Source: Gelidibacter salicanalis (GTDB lineage Bacteria; Bacteroidota; Bacteroidia; Flavobacteriales; Flavobacteriaceae). From it: a stretch of 64,000 nucleotides of DNA. The notes under the pieces are model-generated. The model had not been told where the DNA came from. It ran no database searches and saw only the letters and a program-made list of their open reading frames with translations. Shown piece after piece: positions 16,874 to 24,800 of the stretch. Where the stretch lies: the NCBI RefSeq assembly GCF_016469035.1, contig NZ_JAEHJZ010000010.1:124001-188000 (forward strand). Reading direction: 5' to 3'. The stretch's first letter is position 1. Every line of letters begins with the position of its first letter. The position numbers and the translations under genes are program-made.

Positions 16874-17836
16874 ATGTCAGTTTTAGTATATACAGAATCC
16901 GAACAAGGAAAATTTAAGAAAGTCGCTTTTGAAGTGGCATCTTACGCAAAAGCCGTTGCTGACCAAATGGGTACGACGGTTACTGCAATTACTATAAATG
17001 CCAGTGATGTTTCAGAATTGGGAAGCTATGGCGTTGATAAAGTGTTAAAGGTTAACGATTCAAAATTGGATATGTTTAACGCCAAAACCTATGCCAACAT
17101 TATTAAGCAAGCCGCTGAAAAAGAAGGCACCAAAGTGGTGGTGGTCAGTTCAAGTGCAGACAGTAAATACCTAGCGCCGTTATTGGCCGTAGGTTTAGAC
17201 GCGGGCTATGCATCTAATGTAGTAGAAGCACCAACAAGCGCCTCTCCCTTCACTGTTAAACGCACTGCTTTTACCAATAAAGCATTTATTTTTTCAACCA
17301 TTGATACGGATGTAAAAATTGTAGGTGTTTCAAAAAATGCTTTCGGCTTAAAAGAGCATTCAGGCAGTGCTACTGCTGAAGATTTCGCCCCGTCTATTCC
17401 TGAAAATGGCGTTCATGTAGAATCTGTGGACAAAGCAACCAACACCGTAACTATTGCAGATGCTGAGATTGTAGTCTCTGGCGGACGGGGCCTAAAAGGT
17501 CCTGAAAATTGGGGAATGATTGAAGAATTAGCAGAAGTTTTAGGAGCAGCCACGGCATGTTCAAAACCAGTGTCTGATTTAGGTTGGAGACCTCACGGCG
17601 AACACGTTGGCCAAACAGGAAAACCTGTAGCCTCTAATTTATATATTGCTATAGGCATCTCAGGTGCCATTCAACATTTAGCAGGTATTAATGCCTCTAA
17701 AGTTAAGGTGGTTATAAACTCTGATCCTGAAGCCCCATTTTTTAAAGCAGCAGACTACGGTGTAGTGGGCGATGCCTTTGAAGTGGTTCCTAAACTCATA
17801 GAAAAATTAAAAGAATTTAAGGCACAAAACGCATAA
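16874..17836 (+). CDS. etfA: electron transfer flavoprotein alpha subunit
   Basis: 320 residues, the normal length. It carries the FAD site. The C-terminal domain shows the diagnostic VVSGGRGLKGPENWGMIEEL (about residues 198-217), ACSKPVSDLGWRPHGEHVGQTG and YIAIGISGAIQHLAGI, with NSDPEAPFFKAADYGVVGD. It pairs with EtfB encoded immediately upstream. A large stem-loop lies 44 bases downstream (17880-17932). Confidence 0.97.
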   Translation: MSVLVYTESEQGKFKKVAFEVASYAKAVADQMGTTVTAITINASDVSELGSYGVDKVLKVNDSKLDMFNAKTYANIIKQAAEKEGTKVVVVSSSADSKYLAPLLAVGLDAGYASNVVEAPTSASPFTVKRTAFTNKAFIFSTIDTDVKIVGVSKNAFGLKEHSGSATAEDFAPSIPENGVHVESVDKATNTVTIADAEIVVSGGRGLKGPENWGMIEELAEVLGAATACSKPVSDLGWRPHGEHVGQTGKPVASNLYIAIGISGAIQHLAGINASKVKVVINSDPEAPFFKAADYGVVGDAFEVVPKLIEKLKEFKAQNA

Positions 17837-17879
17837 ATTTCTTAACTTGTAGCAGCAACGCGACTGGTACATAAAATTG

Positions 17880-17932
17880 TTGCCACAAATACATGACCAA
17901 AATCCAATCCAGGATTCATGTATTTGTGGCAA
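17880..17932. repeat. 17-bp perfect inverted repeat downstream of etfA
   Basis: TTGCCACAAATACATGA (17880-17896) and its exact reverse complement (17916-17932) are separated by 19 bases. A T-poor sequence follows (AACATTTTCAAAATTC), so if it terminates etfA it does so weakly. It may be a small palindromic repeat or an mRNA-stabilising 3' structure. Confidence 0.75.
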
Positions 17933-17990
17933 ACATTTTCAAAATTCTATTTTCTATCGGGAACTTCCCAAAAAATTATGTGGATCACAG

Positions 17991-18021
17991 TTGGTAAAGT
18001 CCCAATTTAAACAGTTATTTG
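17991..18021 (+). promoter_or_regulatory. possible promoter for the bifunctional nuclease gene
   Basis: TTG (17991-17993), 20 bases, GTTATTTG (18014-18021), a near match to the -33/-7 consensus, 14 bases before the start codon. This would give a very short leader. Confidence 0.35.
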
Positions 18022-18034
18022 CCTTTTAAATTAT

Positions 18035-18643
18035 ATGAGTTTAGTCCGATTGAACATAAAGGGAATATCCTATAGCCAAACGCAAAATGGCGCATATGCC
18101 TTGATCTTGAATGAGGTAGATGGCGATCGCAAACTCCCTATTGTAATTGGTGCATTTGAAGCGCAATCCATTGCCATTGCACTCGAAAAGGAAATCCGTC
18201 CGCCGCGTCCTTTAACCCATGATCTTTTTAAAAATTTCGCTGATCGCTTTGACATTATTGTCAAACAAGTCATCATCCATAAATTGGTAGATGGGGTATT
18301 TTATTCCAGTCTCATTTGCGAGCGTGATAAAATTGAAGAAATTATAGACGCCAGGACTAGTGATGCCATTGCGTTGGCACTTCGTTTTCAAGCCCCAATA
18401 TTTACGTATAAAAATATTTTGGATAAGGCAGGAATCTACTTAAAGATCAATCCGCAAAAAGAAGACGAGCAACAGGATAGCATCCTTTTGGATGATTTGG
18501 TAGCTGAAGAAATTGAATCCACCTTTCAGGATAATTACAAGAACAAAACGCTTGAAGAACTGCATTCTTTATTGGAACAGGCCGTCTTAAGTGAAGATTA
18601 TGAAATGGCAGCAAAAATAAGAGATGAAATTTCAAAACGTTAA
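18035..18643 (+). CDS. bifunctional nuclease family (DUF151) protein with UVR motif
   Basis: 202 residues. The N-terminal domain (1-130) is the bifunctional-nuclease/DUF151 fold (LPIVIGAFEAQSIAIALE, residues 36-53; IDARTSDAIALALRFQAPIF). The C terminus (about 170-202, LEELHSLLEQAVLSEDYEMAAKIRDEIS) is a UvrB/UvrC motif helical hairpin. Homologues cleave RNA and DNA in vitro, and some act in stress or immune responses in plants; the bacterial role is not settled. The C-terminal helical motif suggests a protein partner. The nucleoside transporter gene begins 13 bases after its stop, so they are probably co-transcribed. Confidence 0.88.
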   Translation: MSLVRLNIKGISYSQTQNGAYALILNEVDGDRKLPIVIGAFEAQSIAIALEKEIRPPRPLTHDLFKNFADRFDIIVKQVIIHKLVDGVFYSSLICERDKIEEIIDARTSDAIALALRFQAPIFTYKNILDKAGIYLKINPQKEDEQQDSILLDDLVAEEIESTFQDNYKNKTLEELHSLLEQAVLSEDYEMAAKIRDEISKR

Positions 18644-18655
18644 ACGATCTGCCAA

Positions 18656-20365
18656 ATGAAACATTTCTTTTTAGCTTTTACAGCTATTTTTTTTGGAATA
18701 ACAACACTAATAGGGCAAAGCATAGAGAAGAAATGGCAATTTGAAGCAGTTCAAAATGATCAAGGTGTCAATCTTTACAACATTAATAAAAATACAGATG
18801 GGCTATCTCTTAAAGATGGCGATTTCACCTTCTTCTTAGCCGCAAAAGATAGCAGCCATACGGAAGGCAACTATATTACCCAAAACAAATTACTGGTTCT
18901 TTATTACGACACCCCTTCTGAAACAATCAAGCATTTTACTGTTGAAACACTCACAGATTCAACATTGGTACTTCAAGACAACAAAGAGGTTAATTATATT
19001 TTTTCAACTCCTAAAGAGGTCTTAGCGGTAACTGAAGCGGCTACTAGCGGCATCATACCAAGTCAGGGATTTTCAACGTCCAGTTTATTACGCGGCGCTT
19101 TGGGGATGTTCGTCTTGTTGTTGATCTCCTATCTGCTGAGTCAAAACAGAAAAGCCATCAATTGGAAAACCATAGGCTTCGGGCTTGCAGCGCAATTGCT
19201 ATTGGCCATTGGGGTTTTAAAAATCCCTTTCATTCAAAAAACATTTGAGGTTGTCGGAAAAATGTTCGTAAAAGTTTTAGAATTCACCCAGGCAGGAAGT
19301 GAATTTCTACTTGGAGGCATGATGGATATCAGCAGCTTTGGGTTCATTTTCCTATTTCAAGTCTTGCCAACCATCATTTTCTTTTCAGCCCTAACCTCTC
19401 TATTGTTTTATTTAGGAGTCATTCAAAAGGTCGTCGCGGGTATGGCTTGGGTACTGACAAAACTCTTAAAAATATCAGGAGCTGAAAGTTTAAGTGTTGC
19501 CGGTAATATTTTCTTAGGTCAAACTGAGGCCCCCTTAATGATCAAAGCGTATTTAGAGAAAATGACCAAGTCTGAAATTTTATTGGTCATGATTGGTGGA
19601 ATGGCCACAGTAGCAGGTGGTGTACTGGCCGCCTATATCGGGTTTTTAGGTGGTGAAGATGAAGCGCTAAAACTATTTTATGCAAAGCACTTGTTAACTG
19701 CATCTGTTATGGCGGCTCCTGGTGCCATTGTCATCTCAAAAATGTTGTATCCACAACAAAAAGAAATCAACACTGAAATTCACGTTACACAAGATAATAT
19801 TGGCTCTAACGTTTTAGATGCTATTGCAAACGGAACTACTGAAGGCTTAAAATTAGCCGCAAACGTAGGCGCCATGCTTTTGGTCTTTATCGCTTTTATA
19901 GCCATGATCAATTATGGTTTTGGTAAACTGGGAAGCGTGACAGGTTTAAATACGCTCATTGCCAATAACACACCTTATTTGGCCTTGTCCTTAGAATTTA
20001 TATTAGGCTACATCTTTTCGCCGTTAATGTGGCTCATTGGTGTTGCAAAGGAAGATATGGCACTCATGGGACAATTATTGGGTATAAAATTGGCTGCAAG
20101 TGAATTTGTTGGCTATATCCAATTGGCAGAGCTGAAAAACGTAGCCAGTGCAACCCATTTAAAATTTGAAAAATCAATCATTATGGCCACCTATATGTTA
20201 TGCGGATTCGCCAATTTTGCATCCATAGGCATTCAAATTGGAGGCATCGGTTCTTTAGCACCGGGACAGCGTAAAACCTTATCTGAATTTGGATTGAAAG
20301 CCCTTATAGGCGGTACCATAGCCTCTCTATTGTCGGCCACGATTGCCGGGATGATTATTGGGTAA
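18656..20365 (+). CDS. NupC-type nucleoside transporter with N-terminal lipocalin-like domain
   Basis: 569 residues against about 400 for classic NupC. Residues 1-20 are a signal peptide (ending TLIGQ). Residues about 24-116 form a beta-rich lipocalin-like domain (SLKDGDFTFF, then GNYITQNKLLVLYY and DSTLVLQDNKEV). Residues 145-569 are the concentrative nucleoside transporter core, with GNIFLGQTEAPLMIKAYL and the C-terminal GFANFASIGIQIGGIGSLAP. It imports nucleosides with Na+ or H+. The extra domain should face the periplasm. Nearby thyA and two deoxynucleoside kinases in the window fit a salvage role. The gene follows the nuclease gene closely. Confidence 0.92.
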   Translation: MKHFFLAFTAIFFGITTLIGQSIEKKWQFEAVQNDQGVNLYNINKNTDGLSLKDGDFTFFLAAKDSSHTEGNYITQNKLLVLYYDTPSETIKHFTVETLTDSTLVLQDNKEVNYIFSTPKEVLAVTEAATSGIIPSQGFSTSSLLRGALGMFVLLLISYLLSQNRKAINWKTIGFGLAAQLLLAIGVLKIPFIQKTFEVVGKMFVKVLEFTQAGSEFLLGGMMDISSFGFIFLFQVLPTIIFFSALTSLLFYLGVIQKVVAGMAWVLTKLLKISGAESLSVAGNIFLGQTEAPLMIKAYLEKMTKSEILLVMIGGMATVAGGVLAAYIGFLGGEDEALKLFYAKHLLTASVMAAPGAIVISKMLYPQQKEINTEIHVTQDNIGSNVLDAIANGTTEGLKLAANVGAMLLVFIAFIAMINYGFGKLGSVTGLNTLIANNTPYLALSLEFILGYIFSPLMWLIGVAKEDMALMGQLLGIKLAASEFVGYIQLAELKNVASATHLKFEKSIIMATYMLCGFANFASIGIQIGGIGSLAPGQRKTLSEFGLKALIGGTIASLLSATIAGMIIG

Positions 20366-20369
20366 TGTA

Positions 20370-20389
20370 ATTCCTGCGAAGGCAGGAAT
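20370..20389. repeat. short palindrome after the nucleoside transporter gene
   Basis: ATTCCTGC-GAAG-GCAGGAAT, an 8-bp perfect stem with a GAAG loop, five bases after the stop. There is no T-tract. It is one of several short GC-richer palindromes dispersed between genes here. Confidence 0.75.
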
Positions 20390-20557
20390 CTTACGTGGCT
20401 TGTTGCTAACTTTAATGAACGTTCAAATTTAATATCCTACAACTTAAGTACACGTAACTTACTTCACTTCTAACTTTAATGCACATATAACTTCGAGAAG
20501 TTCTTAACTTTCTTTAATTTTGCTCCCGAAGTAAAATGAAAGTTTAATTTAATGAGA

Positions 20558-20575
20558 TTCCCACGTTCGTGGGAA
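20558..20575. repeat. palindrome in the thyA leader
   Basis: TTCCCACG-TT-CGTGGGAA, a perfect 18-bp palindrome ending six bases before the thyA start codon at 20582. It would fold in the mRNA exactly where the ribosome must bind. Confidence 0.75.
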
Positions 20576-20581
20576 GTTGCC

Positions 20582-21406
20582 ATGAAACAATATCACGACC
20601 TAGTAAAGCACGTATTAGAGTACGGTACTCAAAAAGGAGACCGCACTGGAACTGGAACCAAAAGTGTGTTTGGATATCAAATGCGCTTTGATCTGAGCGA
20701 AGGCTTCCCAATGGTGACCACCAAAAAAGTCCATTTAAAATCGATTATTTACGAATTGCTTTGGTTTTTGAAGGGTGATACCAACATCAACTATCTCAAC
20801 GATAACGGGGTTAGGATCTGGAATGAATGGGCGGATACCAATGGCGATTTAGGCCCGGTGTACGGCCACCAGTGGCGCAACTGGAATAACGATGAGATAG
20901 ATCAGATTAAGGATATTGTAGAGACGCTTAAAACTAACCCAAATAGCCGACGTATGTTGGTTTCTGCGTGGAATCCTTCTGTATTACCAGACACCTCAAA
21001 ATCATTTTCAGAAAACGTGGCCAATGGTAAAGCGGCACTTCCACCGTGCCATGCCTTTTTTCAATTTTATGTAGCAGACGGGAAATTATCCTGCCAGTTG
21101 TACCAACGCAGTGCTGATATCTTTTTGGGCGTACCTTTTAATATTGGATCTTACGCACTGTTTACCATGATGTTGGCGCAAGTATGCGGCTATGAACCTG
21201 GAGAATTCATTCATACGTTTGGTGATGCACACATCTACAACAACCATATGGAACAATTAGAACTGCAACTATCTCGTGAGTTAAGACCGCTTCCAAAAAT
21301 GAAATTAAATCCAGAGATCAAAGATATTTTCGAGTTCAAATTTGAAGATTTCACTCTAGAAGACTACAATCCACACCCCCATATTAAAGGCATCGTTGCA
21401 GTGTAA
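20582..21406 (+). CDS. thyA: thymidylate synthase
   Basis: 274 residues from the ATG at 20582 ([20 protein letters not shown]). An in-frame ATG at 20552 would add ten residues encoded by a palindrome and is less likely. The enzyme methylates dUMP to dTMP with methylene-tetrahydrofolate, producing dihydrofolate. The catalytic Cys156 sits in [26 protein letters not shown] and [18 protein letters not shown] are typical ThyA motifs. A roughly 10-residue stretch before the active site ([10 protein letters not shown]) is longer than in E. coli. A promoter-like TAATTTTG lies at 20515-20522. A fused DHFR that would recycle the folate is encoded 0.9 kb downstream. Confidence 0.97.
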   Translation: MKQYHDLVKHVLEYGTQKGDRTGTGTKSVFGYQMRFDLSEGFPMVTTKKVHLKSIIYELLWFLKGDTNINYLNDNGVRIWNEWADTNGDLGPVYGHQWRNWNNDEIDQIKDIVETLKTNPNSRRMLVSAWNPSVLPDTSKSFSENVANGKAALPPCHAFFQFYVADGKLSCQLYQRSADIFLGVPFNIGSYALFTMMLAQVCGYEPGEFIHTFGDAHIYNNHMEQLELQLSRELRPLPKMKLNPEIKDIFEFKFEDFTLEDYNPHPHIKGIVAV

Positions 21407-21442
21407 CTTTAATATGCTTGTTTCACGTAAATTTAGAATTAA

Positions 21443-21475
21443 AAAGAGCGTTTTCCCGAAGAGAAAACGCTCTTT
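21443..21475. terminator. bidirectional terminator of thyA and the CBM48 gene
   Basis: A perfect 13-bp stem (21443-21455 with 21463-21475). On the plus strand the T-tract is part of the stem (CTCTTTCTAATT); on the minus strand TTTTTAATTC follows. It lies 37 bases past thyA. On the other side, the CBM48 gene is separated from it by a mobile repeat. Confidence 0.75.
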
Positions 21476-21488
21476 CTAATTATTTGAT

Positions 21489-21725
21489 CATCAGTGTCCG
21501 GTAAAACAGGTGAAAAGTTTGCAAATCTCCTTAAAGCATGATCTGGTTCGAGAACTTAAAAATGGCAACTTGTTTTTGAAACCAATTTCACTTAGAGTGA
21601 TTGGGCAAATTTAATTTAGAGTAACGGCTGTTTATCAGTCAGTTACGATCAAGTCTTTGTTCTTTTCCCGATAGTTATCGGGACTATAAGCGCAGCGATC
21701 TTAATTCTTTATCGGACAATAATGT
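21489..21725 (-). mobile_element. MITE-like element, copy B (237 bp), with perfect 9-bp target duplication
   Basis: This is the best-preserved copy, inverted relative to the other three clear copies. The ends are CATCAGTGTCCGGTAAA (left) and, on the opposite strand, CATTATTGTCCGATAAA (right); 14 of 17 positions agree. The 9-bp sequence TTATTTGAT occurs directly outside both ends (21480-21488 and 21726-21734), a perfect target-site duplication. Inside are CCCGATAGTTATCGGG and a 41-codon open frame running from the left end to a stop at 21612-21614. No complete transposase is present. Confidence 0.85.
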
Positions 21726-21741
21726 TATTTGATAAAGGTGA

Positions 21742-22038
21742 TTACAAATTCAACACGGCGTTTTCGCCACCAAATTCATTGGTTTTATAAGCATCTGCAT
21801 GCTCATCATTGATGAATGTGCCATCTACTAAGTATCTAAACTCATAGGAGTTGTCTTTTTCTAAATTCAAAGTGCCTCTAAATGTTCCGTTCTTCAACTT
21901 CTTAAGCTCCAACGCTCGTTCCGCATTCCATTCATTAAAAGTTCCCAATACAGTTATTTTTGAAGCGTCTGCAGCAGACACTGAAAAGGTGACTTTGCAA
22001 ATAGGTTTACTTTTTAAATATTGTTTTGTAATTGCCAT
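21742..22038 (-). CDS. small stand-alone CBM48/isoamylase N-terminal-like protein
   Basis: 98 residues making one beta-sandwich domain of the CBM48 (AMPK glycogen-binding-like) type: KVTFSVSAADASKITVLGTF, NEWNAERALELKKLKNGTF, SYEFRYLVDGTFINDEHAD. In larger proteins such domains bind glycogen or glucans, and the conserved aromatic and loop residues (FNEWN, YLVDG) are here. As a single small cytosolic domain its role is uncertain: a glucan-binding adaptor or a regulatory module. No glycogen gene lies nearby. Confidence 0.85.
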   Translation of the reverse strand: MAITKQYLKSKPICKVTFSVSAADASKITVLGTFNEWNAERALELKKLKNGTFRGTLNLEKDNSYEFRYLVDGTFINDEHADAYKTNEFGGENAVLNL

Positions 22039-22333
22039 AATAGAAATGAATTATTTTTTGTAGCAAATGTATAAAACAATTTTATAGTGGCTATGGTTTA
22101 ACTGCCCACAAATCAAATATTTATGAATTTCATAAAAACGGATTCTAAAATATTTCAACTTGAGAATGAAACACAGTTTATTTAACAATAAAATAACTTA
22201 AGGACTTCTTTTGTGCTAATTTCCAACAGGTTCACATTATCACTGCGGGTAGAATAACGACCGTTCCAAAGATTTGTGGTTCTCAATTATGATGTCATCA
22301 AAAAAAACTAACTTTACATAAAATTTTAACACG

Positions 22334-23236
22334 ATGTTCGGAAAAAAGAAACCAGTCACACATATTGATAAAGAGCAGTTACAGCTCATAGAAAATGCCC
22401 AACGCCGAATTAAACAAAAAAAACGTTTGTATTTTCACTTTGTCATTTTTCTAATTGGCGCCATTTTTTTAATTATTTTGAACACCGTTTTGGGAGTGGG
22501 CGAATTCACAAAAATTTTCGGATTAGATTGGTTTGTGTTTGCCATTTTAGCTTGGTTATTCCTGTTTGTATTCCATTTATTTAATGTGTTTGTAACGCAC
22601 AAGTTTATGGGTAAAGATTGGGAAGAAGCACAGCTCAGCAAATTAGTATCCAAACAGAAGGCACGTATTAAAATCCTTAAAACCGAAGTGGAACAAACGC
22701 AGCCTGTTGCAACGCCTGCAATCCCAGAAAAAAAAACACGAATTCATAAAAATCTAACCGTGATTGCAGCGGCTGGAGAAAATGATTCCATAGGCAAAGA
22801 CAATGGATTGATTTGGCACCTGAGTGACGATTTAAAGCGTTTTAAGGCCTTAACTTCCAACCATTGTATCATTATGGGTAGAAAAACCTTCGAAAGTTTT
22901 TCCAAACCACTTCCTAATAGAACTCATATTATCATTACACGTCAACAAAACTATACGGTTCCTAATGGTGTTATAGTGGTCCACAATATTGAAGATGCTT
23001 TAGATGCAGCTAAAAATGACTCTCAACCATTTATCATTGGAGGTGGTGAAATTTACAGACAAGCGATGCCTTATGCAGATAAAATTGAATTGACCAGAGT
23101 TCACGAAACCTTTGAAGGTGATGCGTTTTTTCCAAAAATTGAAGGTTCGGAATGGGTTGAAACACAGAATAGACACAACCAAAAGGACGCGCAACATCCA
23201 TACGCATTCTCATTTATTACCTATCAAAGAAGATAA
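22334..23236 (+). CDS. folA: dihydrofolate reductase with N-terminal 2TM membrane domain (fusion)
   Basis: 300 residues in one frame. Residues 20-116 are a 2TM domain: basic RRIKQKKR, two membrane segments (about 33-52 and 65-86), then a helix. After a 20-residue linker, residues 139-300 are a complete DHFR: NLTVIAAAGENDSIGKDNG, WHLSDDLKRFK with the catalytic acid Asp166, IIMGRKTFESFSKPLPNR, and FIIGGGEIYRQ. No ATG occurs between residues 93 and 180, so the DHFR part cannot easily start on its own. It reduces dihydrofolate made by ThyA. The enzyme should be tethered to the inner membrane facing the cytosol. The CLC gene begins 11 bases downstream. Confidence 0.94.
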   Translation: MFGKKKPVTHIDKEQLQLIENAQRRIKQKKRLYFHFVIFLIGAIFLIILNTVLGVGEFTKIFGLDWFVFAILAWLFLFVFHLFNVFVTHKFMGKDWEEAQLSKLVSKQKARIKILKTEVEQTQPVATPAIPEKKTRIHKNLTVIAAAGENDSIGKDNGLIWHLSDDLKRFKALTSNHCIIMGRKTFESFSKPLPNRTHIIITRQQNYTVPNGVIVVHNIEDALDAAKNDSQPFIIGGGEIYRQAMPYADKIELTRVHETFEGDAFFPKIEGSEWVETQNRHNQKDAQHPYAFSFITYQRR

Positions 23237-23246
23237 AACGTAACCA

Positions 23247-24521
23247 GTGAAGCTTAAGAGAAGACGGAAGTTAGTTACCTATCTCAACATTTTAGACCAA
23301 CCCATTCAATTTAACCCCTTTGTATTTAGTAGGAAATTTATACTTTGGGCAGTACTGGGCTTGTTTGGTGGCATCATTGCGAGTGTATATTGGATAATCC
23401 TAGAATTTTTAACCCATCAACTTGCTTTTTTTGAAGGGTGGCTGGTCATCCCTACCATGGCTGTTTGTGGCTTATTGGCCGGATTAATCATCCATTTTAT
23501 AGGCGATCCTGGTGAAATCCATCTCATTGTCAACAACATTAGGTTTAATAAAGGAAAGCTGGATCCTAAAAACAACCCTTCCATGGTGTTGTCTTCCCTC
23601 TTGTGTATCGCTTCAGGAGGAAGTCTTGGTCCGGAAGCACCTTTGGTACAGGTAACCGGGTCTACGGGGACTTGGCTAGGCAAACTGTTCCGACTTAAAG
23701 GCGAGGAACTTCGCTCTATGAGTATTGCCGGTATGGCATCAGGATTTACAGCCTTATTTGGCGCACCCTTGGGCGGAAGTTTATTCTCTTTGGAGATTTT
23801 GCACCACAAATACGCTGTTGAGTATTATAAAGCCATCATTCCTGCCTTTGTGGCCAGTTCATTTAGTTATCTCATTTTTGCCATCATTGTTCATCTCGGT
23901 ATTGGTCCTATTTGGGACTTGCCTACTTATGAAATGCAGGATAAATTCGATTTTGGATATGCTGTACTCTTCGCCATTGCCGCAACCATTGTCGGTTGGC
24001 TATTTATATTTTGTACAAAATTCTTTAAATCTGCATTCGGAAAATTACAGGCCCCTATTTACATCAAAACTACACTTGGTGGAATTATGCTTGGAATTAT
24101 CGTATTTTACCTTCCCATCACCCGCTATTTTGGACACCATGAAATCAGTCAATTGCTTATTGGCGATTTTTCAGTGCAGCTTTTAATTGCCATTTTAGTT
24201 TTTAAAATTATTGCAATCGCTATTACCGTAACCTCAGGTTGGCGTGGTGGGTTCATCATCCCACTATTCTTTTGTGGCGCAACCTTGGGACTGATTATCC
24301 ATCAGTTTCTTCCCTCTATAAGCTTGTCCCTTACCATTGTAAGCTGTATGGCCGCCATAAATGCTTGTGTAACTAGGACGCCCATGAGTACCACTATCTT
24401 GTTAGCTACCCTCACTGGTTTCACCTATTTTATCCCCATCCTGTTCGCTAGTTTGACCGGGTATTTCTTAGCGCCAAGAATTCCGTTTATTTCTTCGCAA
24501 ATGGAAAATAGCCCTAATTAA
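23247..24521 (+). CDS. CLC-type chloride channel/transporter
   Basis: 424 residues with about 11 membrane segments; it starts with GTG, since no ATG occurs before the first membrane helix. The family moves Cl- and, in many bacteria, exchanges it for protons. CLC landmarks are GGSLGPEAPLVQ (about residues 128-139, where Glu of GPEAP aligns with the gating glutamate of GxEGP), the LFGAPLGGSLFSLEI helix and GGFIIPLFFCGATLG. There is no C-terminal CBS pair. Very close spacing to the DHFR fusion implies co-transcription. Confidence 0.92.
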   Translation: MKLKRRRKLVTYLNILDQPIQFNPFVFSRKFILWAVLGLFGGIIASVYWIILEFLTHQLAFFEGWLVIPTMAVCGLLAGLIIHFIGDPGEIHLIVNNIRFNKGKLDPKNNPSMVLSSLLCIASGGSLGPEAPLVQVTGSTGTWLGKLFRLKGEELRSMSIAGMASGFTALFGAPLGGSLFSLEILHHKYAVEYYKAIIPAFVASSFSYLIFAIIVHLGIGPIWDLPTYEMQDKFDFGYAVLFAIAATIVGWLFIFCTKFFKSAFGKLQAPIYIKTTLGGIMLGIIVFYLPITRYFGHHEISQLLIGDFSVQLLIAILVFKIIAIAITVTSGWRGGFIIPLFFCGATLGLIIHQFLPSISLSLTIVSCMAAINACVTRTPMSTTILLATLTGFTYFIPILFASLTGYFLAPRIPFISSQMENSPN

Positions 24522-24644
24522 GCCACCACATCAATTGGTTAGGGTAAAATAAACTGCGGAATTTAATGTGTCGTGCAACCTATAAACAACAAATAATTAC
24601 TTTGCTGGAGTTTATTCTTAGCCGTTTTTAAGTAATATTGCATC

Positions 24645-24737
24645 ATGATAAAAGACATTCTATACCGTGTACCACTTCATGAGGAAAAACAGCCTATTAT
24701 TTTTAAACACAGAAAGTTGATTTTTAGAGCTTTATAA
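24645..24737 (+). pseudogene. decayed copy of the 5' end of the downstream FAD-oxidoreductase gene
   Basis: The 31-codon frame starts MIKDILYRVPLHEEKQPII. The intact gene at 27260 starts MIKDIQLRVTLQEEKQSDI: 13 of 19 residues agree, and the first 16 bases (ATGATAAAAGACATTC) are identical. Several differences are synonymous (GAG/GAA, AAA/AAG, CAG/CAA). Homology then fades and the frame stops. The fragment lies immediately left of the AT-rich two-gene cassette, and the intact gene lies immediately right of it. Confidence 0.65.
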
Positions 24738-24800
24738 TTCTCGAACTTTAGGTATGCATTGTAATTAAAAGATTATATTAGTTACATTATTTAATATTGA

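Noticed and set aside
23620-23670. Loss of the gating glutamate in the CLC protein
   Set aside because: At first GGSLGPEAP looked unlike GREGP, but aligning with the following P-x-V-Q places the Glu in the correct position, so the key residue is present.
23725-24186. 153-residue plus-strand frame inside the CLC gene
   Set aside because: It overlaps the well-supported channel gene in another frame and shows no recognisable domain.
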